This document shows positions 1 through 7,235 of a DNA stretch of 33,677 nt, piece by piece; position 1 is the stretch's first letter; the number at the start of each line of letters is the position of its first letter. The stretch is from NCBI GenBank assembly GCA_964580585.1, contig CAZOKZ010000050.1:1-33677 (forward strand). The letters are read 5' to 3'. The notes beneath the pieces are model-generated. The model was given only the letters and a program-made list of their open reading frames with translations, did not search any database and had not been told where the DNA came from. Made by a program: the position numbers and the translations under genes. The stretch comes from CAZOKZ01 sp964580585 (GTDB lineage: Bacteria > Sumerlaeota > Sumerlaeia > SLMS01 > JAHLLQ01).

Positions 1-27
1 CCGCCCGGGGCCGAGCCCTCCTCGTCA

Positions 28-59
28 CGTCGCTTGCTCCCGTGGGGAGGCAAGCGACG
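28..59. other. Strong hairpin upstream of the first gene
   Basis: A perfect 10-bp inverted repeat (CGTCGCTTGC at 28-37, GCAAGCGACG at 50-59) encloses a TCC/GGA-rich loop that can pair further. A second short GC-rich pair (58-63 with 76-81) follows. No T-run follows on the plus strand, so this is not a standard intrinsic terminator. It may end an upstream transcript or structure the leader of the gene at 106. Confidence 0.4.
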
Positions 60-105
60 CGCCAAGGCTGCGCCCGGCGCGCGGTTGAACGAAGGATGAC
101 GTTTC

Positions 106-1803
106 ATGACGGAAGAACTTGAACCCGAAGCGAAAAAAGACTCACGTCGGTTTTATGAAAAGAAACGTGTGCGAATTCCAACGCTGCTGATTGTGGGAAT
201 CGTGGCAGTTGTATTGGGGATTGTGGGAGTCTTGCTTTCGCGCATGGTCATTCGGGGTCAGACGCGCGATTTTTCCGCGGAAGAGTGGCGTGCGATCTGG
301 GCCGATGATGTAAAAATGTTACGCGTCTGGAACGGGCAGCTCGAAGAAGCCGTGGAATATCTCGAGACGATTGCGGCAGAGACACCGGACGATTCGGCGA
401 CGGTGCTTTCGCCGGACGACGCAAACCGCGTGCGCGAGTTATGGGGGAGGACGTACGATTTATGCGAATCGATTACGCGACGGGCGGATTTTCACCGAGA
501 TTTTGTGCTGTTTCTGAAAGACAACCGGCGCGACGATCATGCGCGTGGGTTTTTGTTGTGCGATGCGGCAGACCTCGTGGTTCAGGATGCCGGGCTGCGG
601 CTTGCCGACGCCATGGGGGGTGAGTCGCGGTGGGAAGTAATCCTGAACGAGCAAAACGATGCGTACGGTATTCCCGACCGCGCGTTCGACACCATGAAGG
701 AAGACATTGTCAGTATCGAACGCACCAGCCGCCAGCTTGCCGCGCGGCAGTATTGGAAAGTTCTTCGGAAGACCTGGGCGGTAACTGAACTCTCAACAGA
801 CGATTTGGCGTATGAACTGGAATGCACGGTCGATGAATTGCATCCTCGGGTAAGCTCTCGGCTCAGGCAGCAGGGAACCGAATTGCTGAAAAAACAAACC
901 GAGGATATGACCAAGGACAAAGCCTTCGAGGCGTGGTTTCCCCTTCAGAAAAAAGTCGCCAACACCATGGGCAACATTCGTGTGAAACGTCAGGGCGTTT
1001 ATCTGATTTCTCAGGAGCAGATCGCGCAACTGCGTACGAAGCTGGAACCCGGCGATATTTTTATTTCACGCAAACATTGGTACGCGTCGAACGCCGGCAT
1101 TCCCGGGTTTTGGCCGCACGCAATGCTTTACGTGGGATCGCCGGATGAGTTGGCGGCGTATTTCGACGATCCTGACGTGATCGCATGGTGCGAAGTGCAG
1201 AATCCCGGCGTTCATTCGTTTCCTGAACTGTTGTCCCACGCGCATCTACACGCATGGGAAGCGTACAACGAGGGACGGAGTCTTGTCCTGCATGGTGACG
1301 GAGAAGAGGAGCACCAAGGGACGGAGACCGAAGAGCATTTTGTCAATCGCGTCATCGAATCCATTGCAGAGGGAGTGAGCTTTCATCCCGCCGAGCAATC
1401 GCTCAGCGCCGATTGTCTGGGGGTGCTCCGTCCCCGGCTGACAAAAATCGAAAAAGCCGAGGCGCTCTTGCGCGCGTTTTCACATCACGGAAAGCCATAC
1501 GACTACAATTTTGACTTCACGTCGGACGCGGCGCTTGTGTGCAGTGAACTGGTGTTCAAAGCGTATCAACCATCGGAAAATTTCAAGGGACTGGATTTGA
1601 AACTGGACAGCACGTTGGGTAGGCCAATGTTGGCGCCGACACAAATCGCCAAGCAGTTCGACTTGGAATGGAACGCTCCGAATCAACAATTGGATTTCGT
1701 TGCGTTTCTCGATTCGCGCGAAAGCGAAGGCGTTGCCGTATGGGAAACGATGGAAACGTTTCGCCGTTCGTGGATGCGACCCAAATGGAGCGCGGCGCAG
1801 TAA
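106..1803 (+). CDS. Membrane-anchored YiiX-type permuted papain-like hydrolase
   Basis: This 565-residue protein has a basic cytoplasmic N-terminus, one transmembrane segment at about residues 24-48 and a long extracytoplasmic part. The C-terminal half matches the YiiX/YebB (DUF830, NlpC/P60-clan) permuted papain-like fold. Around residue 312 comes the GDIFISR strand, His338 lies in the PHAMLYVG motif, and Cys479 lies in LVCSELVFKAYQ, giving the His-before-Cys order of permuted enzymes. Members of this clan cleave peptidoglycan peptides, amide bonds or lipid esters; the substrate here cannot be told. Residues 50-300 are helical-looking and not recognised, so the protein is much longer than the roughly 200-residue YiiX. 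AAGGA lies 9 bases before the ATG. The gene stands alone on this strand; the next gene is convergent. Confidence 0.8.
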   Translation: MTEELEPEAKKDSRRFYEKKRVRIPTLLIVGIVAVVLGIVGVLLSRMVIRGQTRDFSAEEWRAIWADDVKMLRVWNGQLEEAVEYLETIAAETPDDSATVLSPDDANRVRELWGRTYDLCESITRRADFHRDFVLFLKDNRRDDHARGFLLCDAADLVVQDAGLRLADAMGGESRWEVILNEQNDAYGIPDRAFDTMKEDIVSIERTSRQLAARQYWKVLRKTWAVTELSTDDLAYELECTVDELHPRVSSRLRQQGTELLKKQTEDMTKDKAFEAWFPLQKKVANTMGNIRVKRQGVYLISQEQIAQLRTKLEPGDIFISRKHWYASNAGIPGFWPHAMLYVGSPDELAAYFDDPDVIAWCEVQNPGVHSFPELLSHAHLHAWEAYNEGRSLVLHGDGEEEHQGTETEEHFVNRVIESIAEGVSFHPAEQSLSADCLGVLRPRLTKIEKAEALLRAFSHHGKPYDYNFDFTSDAALVCSELVFKAYQPSENFKGLDLKLDSTLGRPMLAPTQIAKQFDLEWNAPNQQLDFVAFLDSRESEGVAVWETMETFRRSWMRPKWSAAQ

Positions 1804-1976
1804 AATTGGACGTTTCCGTTTTCCGAATCTCGGCGTTGCGCATCGGACTCGGCCTCCCGCCTTTGCTTTATGGCTTCGGTCGGACAAGCCCGCAACGGTG
1901 CGAAGCTACGCCTTGGTCATTCTCGCCTCGCGCGCCTTGATCATCGAAAAACGTCTAACGTCCAAAAAACCTGGGT

Positions 1977-2020
1977 AAAAAACACGCGCGGCAGCAGGAC
2001 GCATTGCCCGCTGCCGCGCG
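1977..2020 (-). terminator. Intrinsic terminator of the secreted-protein gene
   Basis: An 11-bp perfect stem (1985-1995 paired with 2010-2020, CGCGCGGCAGC and complement) is followed on the minus strand by a run of six T (1977-1982). It lies 18 bases past the stop codon of the minus-strand gene ending at 2039. Confidence 0.8.
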
Positions 2021-2038
2021 AAGATTTCCCGTTGATGA

Positions 2039-2854
2039 TTACTTGGATTTTTTGTCCGCGTCGGATGGTGCCTGCACGACAAAGTATTCGCCATCGTCGT
2101 CGATCCACTTTGACTTGCCGTCGTATCCGATCACGTCGAATGCGTAGCGAATCGTTTCACCGGCGCGCAATTTGCCAATCGAACGGCTCCACCAGTCGTT
2201 GTCACCGCTTTGGTCTTCTAATTTGAGAATGTCCGATTTCCACGGGCCACCGTTGACGCTGTACACGACTTGAACCTTGGCGACGCTGTTGATCGGGGTT
2301 GTTTCGATATTCACGGTTACCTTGTCGCCCGCTTCGATTTCCTCGTCCGACGGTGTGTGGTAAACGTTTCCGGCCCACGTGAATTGGGGCAGCGATTGGG
2401 GCAGTAGTGAAACTTCCGTGTCTGTCGATTCGGTCATCTGGACATAGGACGGGACCTTGAACGAATAATTTTGTGCGTAGCGGCTGTCCCAGATGTTGCC
2501 GCCCCATTTGTCATAACCGTGGAAGTAATACGTAACCGTTGCGCCTGGCGGCATGGCGATTTGCGGCGAGTATTTCCACAGCGAATTGCCGTCCACGTTG
2601 CCGACACGGTTCATACGGAAATGAATCCATTGGCCGTTGTTGACCTTGAGGACGACTTCGGCGAAGAGGCCGCTGTAATCCTGGTTCATCAGGATGGTGA
2701 ATTCGCCGGGGATCTGGCCGTTGTGACGTTTGAAGTTGCCGTACACGCCCATCCAGGAAGGGAAGGCGCTGGCGACATTGGCGAGAAGCGTGATGGCGAG
2801 GGCGATGAAGCACTGCATAAAAACTTTATTGAACTTGCTATGGCTGAGGACCAT
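2039..2854 (-). CDS. Secreted protein of unknown function, tandem beta-sandwich-like
   Basis: The predicted product has 271 residues. The ATG at 2854 is chosen over the longer frame because an AAAGGAAA ribosome binding site sits just upstream and a typical signal peptide then follows (hydrophobic FIALAITLLANVASA, cleavage before FPSWMG). The mature part has two similar halves. The first (after WMGVYGNFKRHNG) contains VVLKVNNGQWIHFRMN, GATVTYYFHGYDKWGG and WDSRYAQNY. The second contains KVQVVYSVNGGPWKSDILK and GETIRYAFDVIGYDGKSKW. The pattern 'xVNxGxW ... G.T..Y.F...' resembles carbohydrate-binding or bacterial Ig-like sandwich domains, but no named family is certain. A strong terminator follows, and about 350 bases of non-coding DNA lie upstream, so it is probably monocistronic. 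Confidence 0.7.
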   Translation of the reverse strand: MVLSHSKFNKVFMQCFIALAITLLANVASAFPSWMGVYGNFKRHNGQIPGEFTILMNQDYSGLFAEVVLKVNNGQWIHFRMNRVGNVDGNSLWKYSPQIAMPPGATVTYYFHGYDKWGGNIWDSRYAQNYSFKVPSYVQMTESTDTEVSLLPQSLPQFTWAGNVYHTPSDEEIEAGDKVTVNIETTPINSVAKVQVVYSVNGGPWKSDILKLEDQSGDNDWWSRSIGKLRAGETIRYAFDVIGYDGKSKWIDDDGEYFVVQAPSDADKKSK

Positions 2855-2968
2855 TTGACCGGTTTCCTTTGCTTGGTTTCGTCGTTTGACGCTTGATTTG
2901 TGCGTGTTGCGAGGCGAATGAGAAGCGCAGAGCCGTTTCAAAGTCACGGCGATTCCGGATTTGATAAA

Positions 2969-2988
2969 ACCTTTATAGTAGTAAAGGT
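2969..2988. promoter_or_regulatory. Operator-like palindrome
   Basis: ACCTTTA (2969-2975) and TAAAGGT (2982-2988) form a perfect inverted repeat with a 6-base spacer, about 115 bases upstream of the start at 2854. The size and spacing suit a dimeric regulator site. On the minus strand it includes a TATAAA hexamer that could double as a -10 box. No regulator can be assigned. Confidence 0.3.
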
Positions 2989-3073
2989 GTTTAGGATGAT
3001 AAATGTTTTACCTACCCTTCCAGGGTGTAGGAAGGCTGACTGCTCAGCGATTCGAAAAGTGATGGGGGATTGC

Positions 3074-3107
3074 TTGATATTGTCAAAAAACCTGGGTTTT
3101 TTATCAA
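3074..3107 (-). terminator. Possible terminator after the rlpA operon
   Basis: AAAAAACC (3085-3092) and GGTTTTTT (3095-3102) form an 8-bp stem with a 2-base loop, and an outer TTGAT/ATCAA pair (3074-3078, 3103-3107) can extend it. It lies about 100 bases past the rlpA-like stop on the minus strand. The stem is weak in GC, so termination is only plausible. Confidence 0.35.
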
Positions 3108-3204
3108 AAATGAAGTATTTCTGTTTTACAAATCGAGGTTCCTCAAGTTGAGCATTCAATCAGGACGCGTGGAATCGTTAGGAATAAATTAAATCAAAAT
3201 TTTA

Positions 3205-3624
3205 TTACTGCAGCACTTCCAACCGCACGGGGATGACTCCCTGATTGTGGTTGGCGATTTGGCCGAAGGAGGCTTTGGACAGGTCGATGATGCGGCCTTT
3301 GGTGTTGGGAAAGCGGTCGTTGATGCGCACGACGATGGATTTGCCGGTTTCCAGGTTGGTGACGCGTACGCGGGTGTTAAAGCGCAACGTTTTGTGCGCG
3401 GCGGTCAGGGCGTTTTCGTCGAAAATTTCGCCGTTTGCGGTCATTTTACCGTGAAAACCGGGGCCGTACCACGAGGCTTGCCCCGTGGGAATGTACTCGC
3501 CTGCGGGTGAGGACACCGTGCGCGAGCAGTTTGTCAGCAGCAACAAGGGCAGTAGGAATACCAAGGCGAGAACACCCGTTCGCAAGGCGTTCGGCAAGGT
3601 GCTGGTGTGTGGGGACGGAGTCAT
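3205..3624 (-). CDS. rlpA: RlpA-like septal ring lytic transglycosylase lipoprotein
   Basis: The 139-residue protein has a type II signal peptide: hydrophobic residues 17-30, then LLTNC with Cys33 as the lipidation site. The mature part is almost exactly one double-psi beta-barrel of the RlpA family: GQASWYGPGFHGKMTANGE, then TAAHKTL (His77), VRVTNLETGKS, and RINDRFP (Asp103), ending in the typical GxIPVRLEVL strand. In characterised RlpA these His and Asp residues belong to the active site that cleaves denuded glycan strands at the division septum. There is no SPOR domain, so septal targeting of the E. coli type is not evident. The ATG lies 2 bases after the stop of the upstream response-regulator gene, so translation is probably coupled. 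The first codons overlap a copy of the GGGGACGGAG word (3611-3620). Confidence 0.85.
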   Translation of the reverse strand: MTPSPHTSTLPNALRTGVLALVFLLPLLLLTNCSRTVSSPAGEYIPTGQASWYGPGFHGKMTANGEIFDENALTAAHKTLRFNTRVRVTNLETGKSIVVRINDRFPNTKGRIIDLSKASFGQIANHNQGVIPVRLEVLQ

Positions 3625-3626
3625 GA

Positions 3627-4565
3627 TCAGGGGTCCAGGTCTTCGTGGTCGAACAGATCGGTTTGTTGGTCGGCAAGGTCGTTTCTGGTGTACTTGCGCA
3701 AACGCACGCGATTGCCGCTATTGAGATATTCCATTTCATCGAATTGGAATCGGCTCAGGTAAACGCCCCGCCCATGCGAAATATGAATGTTGGATTCCGC
3801 CAGGGGATCTTGCAGGCGAGTCCAATCGAATCCGCTGCCTTCATCGCTGATCAGCCATTCCAGGTATTCGGGTTCGAGAAAAAAATCGATGGTCACGCGC
3901 CGAGCGGCAAAAATGGGATTGGATAGTCGCTCGGCGTACAGCGTTTGCAATTCGGTGAATCCGACGTTCAAGGCGGCGGTTTTTTCCTCAAATGTTACGC
4001 CGAGGTTTCCATGTTCGACGGCATTCATGATCATTTCATGCAGACCCAGACGCAGGCCGAACCGGGCGTCTCCGTCGATTCGCTTGTCGCATTGCTCCAC
4101 GAGAAATTGACTGATTTTCGGCACCAATTCGATGCGATTGTCGCACTGCAGGGTGAATTGCATGCGGCGAATTGAACTGCGAACGTCTTCTTCGAGATAA
4201 CGTTCCTGGACGAGGCCTTGATAACGTTTGAGCATACGCCGCAGCTCGATGACCTGGACGGGTTTGCGCAGATAATCGTTGGCGCCAATGCGCAGGGCTC
4301 GGGCGGCGAGTTCTTCGGAACCGTGGGCGGTTAACAATGCCACGATCATGTGGCGGTGTTCCTGGCGAATGCGGTCGAGCAGGTCGAAACCGGAAGCCGC
4401 GGGCATTTTATAGTCCGTTAGGACCAGGTCGGGTTGGTGTTCGTGGATCAGGTTCCAGGCGATTTCGGCATTGGGAGCTTCGATGACGTCGTGCCCTTCG
4501 CCCGTCACAACGCGTGACAGAAACCGGCGAAGACCGTCCTGATCGTCAACGATGAGCACTTTCAT
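3627..4565 (-). CDS. Response regulator receiver fused to HATPase (anti-sigma-type kinase)
   Basis: The ATG at 4565 gives 312 residues starting directly with the receiver strand MKVLIVDDQ; a GTG two codons upstream is the alternative. Residues 1-118 form a CheY-like receiver, with phospho-acceptor Asp51 in LVLTDYKMP and Lys101 in YLRKPV. Residues about 140-295 form a GHKL ATPase of the HATPase_c_2/RsbW type: the N-box is HEMIMNAVEHGN, the G1 box is DEGSGFDW, and SHGRGVYLSR acts as the G2 box. There is no His-containing dimerisation domain, so this is not a classical histidine kinase. In the family such domains phosphorylate a STAS anti-sigma antagonist or bind a sigma factor. Phosphorylation of the receiver by an unlinked kinase would then control the output. 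Neither a STAS protein nor a PP2C phosphatase is in the window. The gene forms an operon with the RlpA-like gene. Confidence 0.85.
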   Translation of the reverse strand: MKVLIVDDQDGLRRFLSRVVTGEGHDVIEAPNAEIAWNLIHEHQPDLVLTDYKMPAASGFDLLDRIRQEHRHMIVALLTAHGSEELAARALRIGANDYLRKPVQVIELRRMLKRYQGLVQERYLEEDVRSSIRRMQFTLQCDNRIELVPKISQFLVEQCDKRIDGDARFGLRLGLHEMIMNAVEHGNLGVTFEEKTAALNVGFTELQTLYAERLSNPIFAARRVTIDFFLEPEYLEWLISDEGSGFDWTRLQDPLAESNIHISHGRGVYLSRFQFDEMEYLNSGNRVRLRKYTRNDLADQQTDLFDHEDLDP

Positions 4566-4631
4566 AGGCACGAATCCGAAGAGCTTCCCGAGTGTATCGA
4601 TGCACTGACATCCTGAAGATACTTGGTGAAA

Positions 4632-4661
4632 ATAATAGGCTGTCGATCATTACCGTGTCAT
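4632..4661 (-). promoter_or_regulatory. Sigma-70-type promoter of the response regulator-rlpA operon
   Basis: On the minus strand, ATGACA (4656-4661, five of six bases of the -35 consensus) is separated by 18 bases from TATTAT (4632-4637, five of six bases of the -10). It overlaps the stop codon of the upstream trkA-like gene and would start transcription about 55-60 bases before the ATG at 4565. This suggests the operon is transcribed separately from the potassium transporter. Confidence 0.5.
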
Positions 4662-5419
4662 TCGTTTTTTGTTTTCTCACCCGATTGTGATTCTTTGTCG
4701 GCAGCTTTTTTCGTGTCGGAGTCCTTCTCAGGGGGCGGTAATTTGGCGATCAGGTCCTTAAACATGGCCAGTTGCTCCGATTTACCGAGCAGGATCAGGT
4801 GATCGCTATTCTTCAGTGGCTCGGTAGGGTGGGGGGCCGGGTGGACCACGCGATGATGGCGGCGGTCGGTGCTGGAGAGGGCGATGACGTTGACGGAATA
4901 TTCGCGGCGAAGGTTCAGTTCGATCAGCGATTTGCCCTCGAAGGCTGGGGGACAGGGGACTTCGATGATCGCGACGCCTTGGCCGAGTGGAATTTGATCG
5001 GCCAGGTCCGGGAAGAGCAGCTTATTGGCGATACGGTGAGCCATATCGCGTTCGGGAAAAATCACCGAGGTGGCACCGATAGCGCGGATGGCGCCGGATT
5101 CGGCCTCGGAATCGACCAGAACGGCAATTTCGGGAATGCCCGCCTGCTTGAGCAGGTGAGTGACCAGGACGCTGGTGTCGAACCGGCGCCGGACGGCCAC
5201 GATGGCGACGTTGACATCGAGCGCTCCGCAGGCGCGCAGGGCTTGCTCGTCGAGGGCATCCACGCAAATGGCGCGGGTTGCCAGGTCGGAAATGCGTTGG
5301 ATTGCTTCTTCGTTGACGTCGATTGCAATCACCGTCGCGCCGCTATTATAGAGCACACGGGTGGCGGCGCTGCCGAATGTCCCCATGCCGATGATCAAGA
5401 AAGTGCGTTCGTTTTCCAT
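4658..5419 (-). CDS. trkA: TrkA/KtrA-type potassium channel regulatory subunit
   Basis: The product has 253 residues. The ATG at 5419 is preferred over the in-frame TTG at 5434 because GTGGGG lies just before it. An N-terminal RCK_N Rossmann domain (FLIIGMGTFGSAA, acidic AIDVNEEAI end of beta-2) binds NAD(H) or ATP/ADP. An RCK_C domain follows (VAIIEVPCPPAFEGKSLIEL to DHLILLGKSEQL). This cytosolic protein forms the gating ring of the TrkH/KtrB channel. Its start lies 4 bases after the trkH stop, so the two are one operon. The last 25 or so residues are a charged Lys/Glu/Asp tail absent from typical family members of about 220 residues. Confidence 0.9.
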   Translation of the reverse strand: MENERTFLIIGMGTFGSAATRVLYNSGATVIAIDVNEEAIQRISDLATRAICVDALDEQALRACGALDVNVAIVAVRRRFDTSVLVTHLLKQAGIPEIAVLVDSEAESGAIRAIGATSVIFPERDMAHRIANKLLFPDLADQIPLGQGVAIIEVPCPPAFEGKSLIELNLRREYSVNVIALSSTDRRHHRVVHPAPHPTEPLKNSDHLILLGKSEQLAMFKDLIAKLPPPEKDSDTKKAADKESQSGEKTKNE

Positions 5420-5423
5420 GTTT

Positions 5424-6794
5424 TTACCCCACAAGCAGGCGTTCTTCCGGGAATTTGTACGGCATTTGTCGTTGAGTACCGATCAACGAAGTGGCCAGCA
5501 GGAGTGGCCCGACGCGGCCAAGGAACATGCAGGCGATGATGACGATTTTGCCAGCAGCGGTGAGCTTGGCGGTGATGCCGAGCGAGAGCCCGACGGTGCC
5601 GAGGGCTGAAATGACCTCGAAAGCGTAGTCGAGGAATTTCGCGCCGATCGTTTGGTGTGGCTGGCCGGCGAACTCGATCATTTGCAGCAAAATTATCGCG
5701 CTTACCACCAGCAGGAAGTAAGCCGCAGTGGTGGCGACGGCCTTCGCTACGAGATCGGGCGGAATGCTGCGCTCTTCGATTTCCACGCGCGGGCGGTTGC
5801 GGGCGCGCGAAAACAAAATCGCATTCAAAATTGCCAACGTGGTGGTTTTTATCCCGCCACCGGTCGAACCGGGCGAGGCGCCGATGATCATCAGGATCGA
5901 AATGATCAGGATCGTTGGGTTGGAAAGCTGGTCCATGGGCGTGGTGTTGAATCCGGCGGTCCGTGTGGTGACGGAAAGGAAAAATGCCTGGAGCGACCGT
6001 TGGAAGATGCCTCCCTGGTTCGTGGGATTCAGCGCCTCGAGGATGAAAAATATCAACCAGGCGCCAACGACGAGAACCAGCGAGGTTTTGAGCACCACGC
6101 GTGTGTGCAGAGATAACCGGCGAGGGCGTTTGCTGTCCGGCGAGCGGCGGGCTTGATGGGCCACGTCGGCGAATACGACAAACCCCAAGCCGCCGAGGAT
6201 AATCAGCGCCGCGAGGGTCATATTGACGATAAAGTCGCCGCTGAAATTTTCAAAGCTGTTGGAGAACAGGCTGAATCCTGCATTGCAAAAGGCCGAAACC
6301 GAGTGAAACAGGCCCAGCCATACGGCGTGGGTGAACGAGTATTCGCCCCAGAAGCGCAATGTGAGCACCACGGCGCCGATGATTTCAATGGTGGCGGTGT
6401 AGGTGACGATGCGTTTGAGCAGTTGCTTGGGTTCGATGTAAGGCAGGCCGCCATGGGTTTCTTCGACAAGCATGCGCTGCGAGAGGTTGAGCTTGCGACG
6501 GCGTGAGGCAAGGGTGATGGCGACGTTGGAGAACGTCAAAATGCCCAGCCCGCCTAGTTGAATCAACACCAGCATCAGGAACTGGCCCTGGAATGTCAGA
6601 TTTTGGGAAATGTCGAAGGTTGCCAAGCCCGTAACGCAAACCGCCGAGGTGGACATGAAGAGCGCGTCGGTTATCGAGGGGATATTTTCGGCGCTCGTGG
6701 TGCTGAAGGGTAGAAGGAGCCCCAAGGCACCGAGTAGAATCACGGCGGTGAAGGAGAAAACCAGCAATCGAGAGATGCGAACGCGCGAATCCAT
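5424..6794 (-). CDS. trkH: TrkH/KtrB-type potassium transporter membrane subunit
   Basis: The 456-residue polytopic protein has the four-fold M-P-M repeat of the Trk/Ktr superfamily. The four pore-loop segments are visible: STSAVCVTGLATF, SVSAFCNAGFSLF, SVTTRTAGFNTTP and ALGTVGLSLG, each with the conserved filter glycine. The loop after the third repeat (IGASPGSTGGGIKTTT) is the typical gating region. The length fits KtrB better than the longer proteobacterial TrkH. It translocates potassium, coupled to sodium or protons in characterised relatives. The gene precedes the RCK subunit by 4 bases. The ribosome binding site is weak, and no promoter could be assigned confidently upstream. Confidence 0.93.
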   Translation of the reverse strand: MDSRVRISRLLVFSFTAVILLGALGLLLPFSTTSAENIPSITDALFMSTSAVCVTGLATFDISQNLTFQGQFLMLVLIQLGGLGILTFSNVAITLASRRRKLNLSQRMLVEETHGGLPYIEPKQLLKRIVTYTATIEIIGAVVLTLRFWGEYSFTHAVWLGLFHSVSAFCNAGFSLFSNSFENFSGDFIVNMTLAALIILGGLGFVVFADVAHQARRSPDSKRPRRLSLHTRVVLKTSLVLVVGAWLIFFILEALNPTNQGGIFQRSLQAFFLSVTTRTAGFNTTPMDQLSNPTILIISILMIIGASPGSTGGGIKTTTLAILNAILFSRARNRPRVEIEERSIPPDLVAKAVATTAAYFLLVVSAIILLQMIEFAGQPHQTIGAKFLDYAFEVISALGTVGLSLGITAKLTAAGKIVIIACMFLGRVGPLLLATSLIGTQRQMPYKFPEERLLVG

Positions 6795-7235
6795 GCCATT
6801 TTGCCAAGGTTGATAGGGGCTTGCTTGAGGTTAATACGTTTCTGCTTTGTCCGAATTCATCGTTCCGAGCGGATTTCATGAGACGCAACGCCAGATTTGG
6901 TTTCCCGATGGCTTGATGGTTTGTAAGTGGTACAATAATGTCTCGGGTTTCCGGTGGCGAAGAAATCCTTGCTTGATGGCGGCAGGAGAGGTACTGGTGC
7001 GTCATATGAATAGGGATGCCGCTCTCTTCCGTTTGTGTAACTCCCATTGAGTTAGCCAGTTTATCTGTGTGGGTAGTCTGTTCACGTTGAATTTTGAACA
7101 GAAACCACGACTGCCCGAGTAGAAATAGGCTTGGTTCAAAATCGGGACGCTAAAAACGGTCCGAGCGTGAAGTAGATCTCTTCTATATAAATTTGACTTC
7201 AGTTCTGCCCCCAAAGGGTACCCCGGAGGTTATTG
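6795..7235. other. Intergenic region between divergent trkH and giant secreted gene
   Basis: No gene is supported in these 441 bases. It must hold promoters for both flanking genes, but no good -35/-10 pair is visible; TATAAA at 7186-7191 lacks a matching -35. A 9-bp perfect inverted repeat (ATTTTGAAC at 7091-7099, complement at 7134-7142) lies within the likely leader of the plus-strand gene. A strong Shine-Dalgarno GGAGGT (7225-7230) precedes the ATG at 7236. Confidence 0.6.

Larger units (their letters stand above)
2855..3204. other. 350-base AT-rich intergenic region
   Basis: No convincing gene is present; the short ORFs here lack ribosome binding sites and family resemblance. The stretch is more AT-rich than its surroundings. 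It should hold the promoter of the minus-strand gene starting at 2854. It contains a 7-bp palindrome (2969-2988), an imperfect CCTAC...GTAGG hairpin near 3011-3032 and a hairpin at 3074-3107. Confidence 0.6.

Noticed and set aside
2900..3159. Small ORFs of 83 residues (plus) and 71 residues (minus) in the AT-rich gap
   Set aside because: They have no ribosome binding site, no family resemblance, and cover the hairpins and the palindrome of the intergenic region.
4772..5539. A 255-residue plus-strand ORF over the trkA-like gene
   Set aside because: It is a shadow of the confidently identified RCK protein and the end of trkH.
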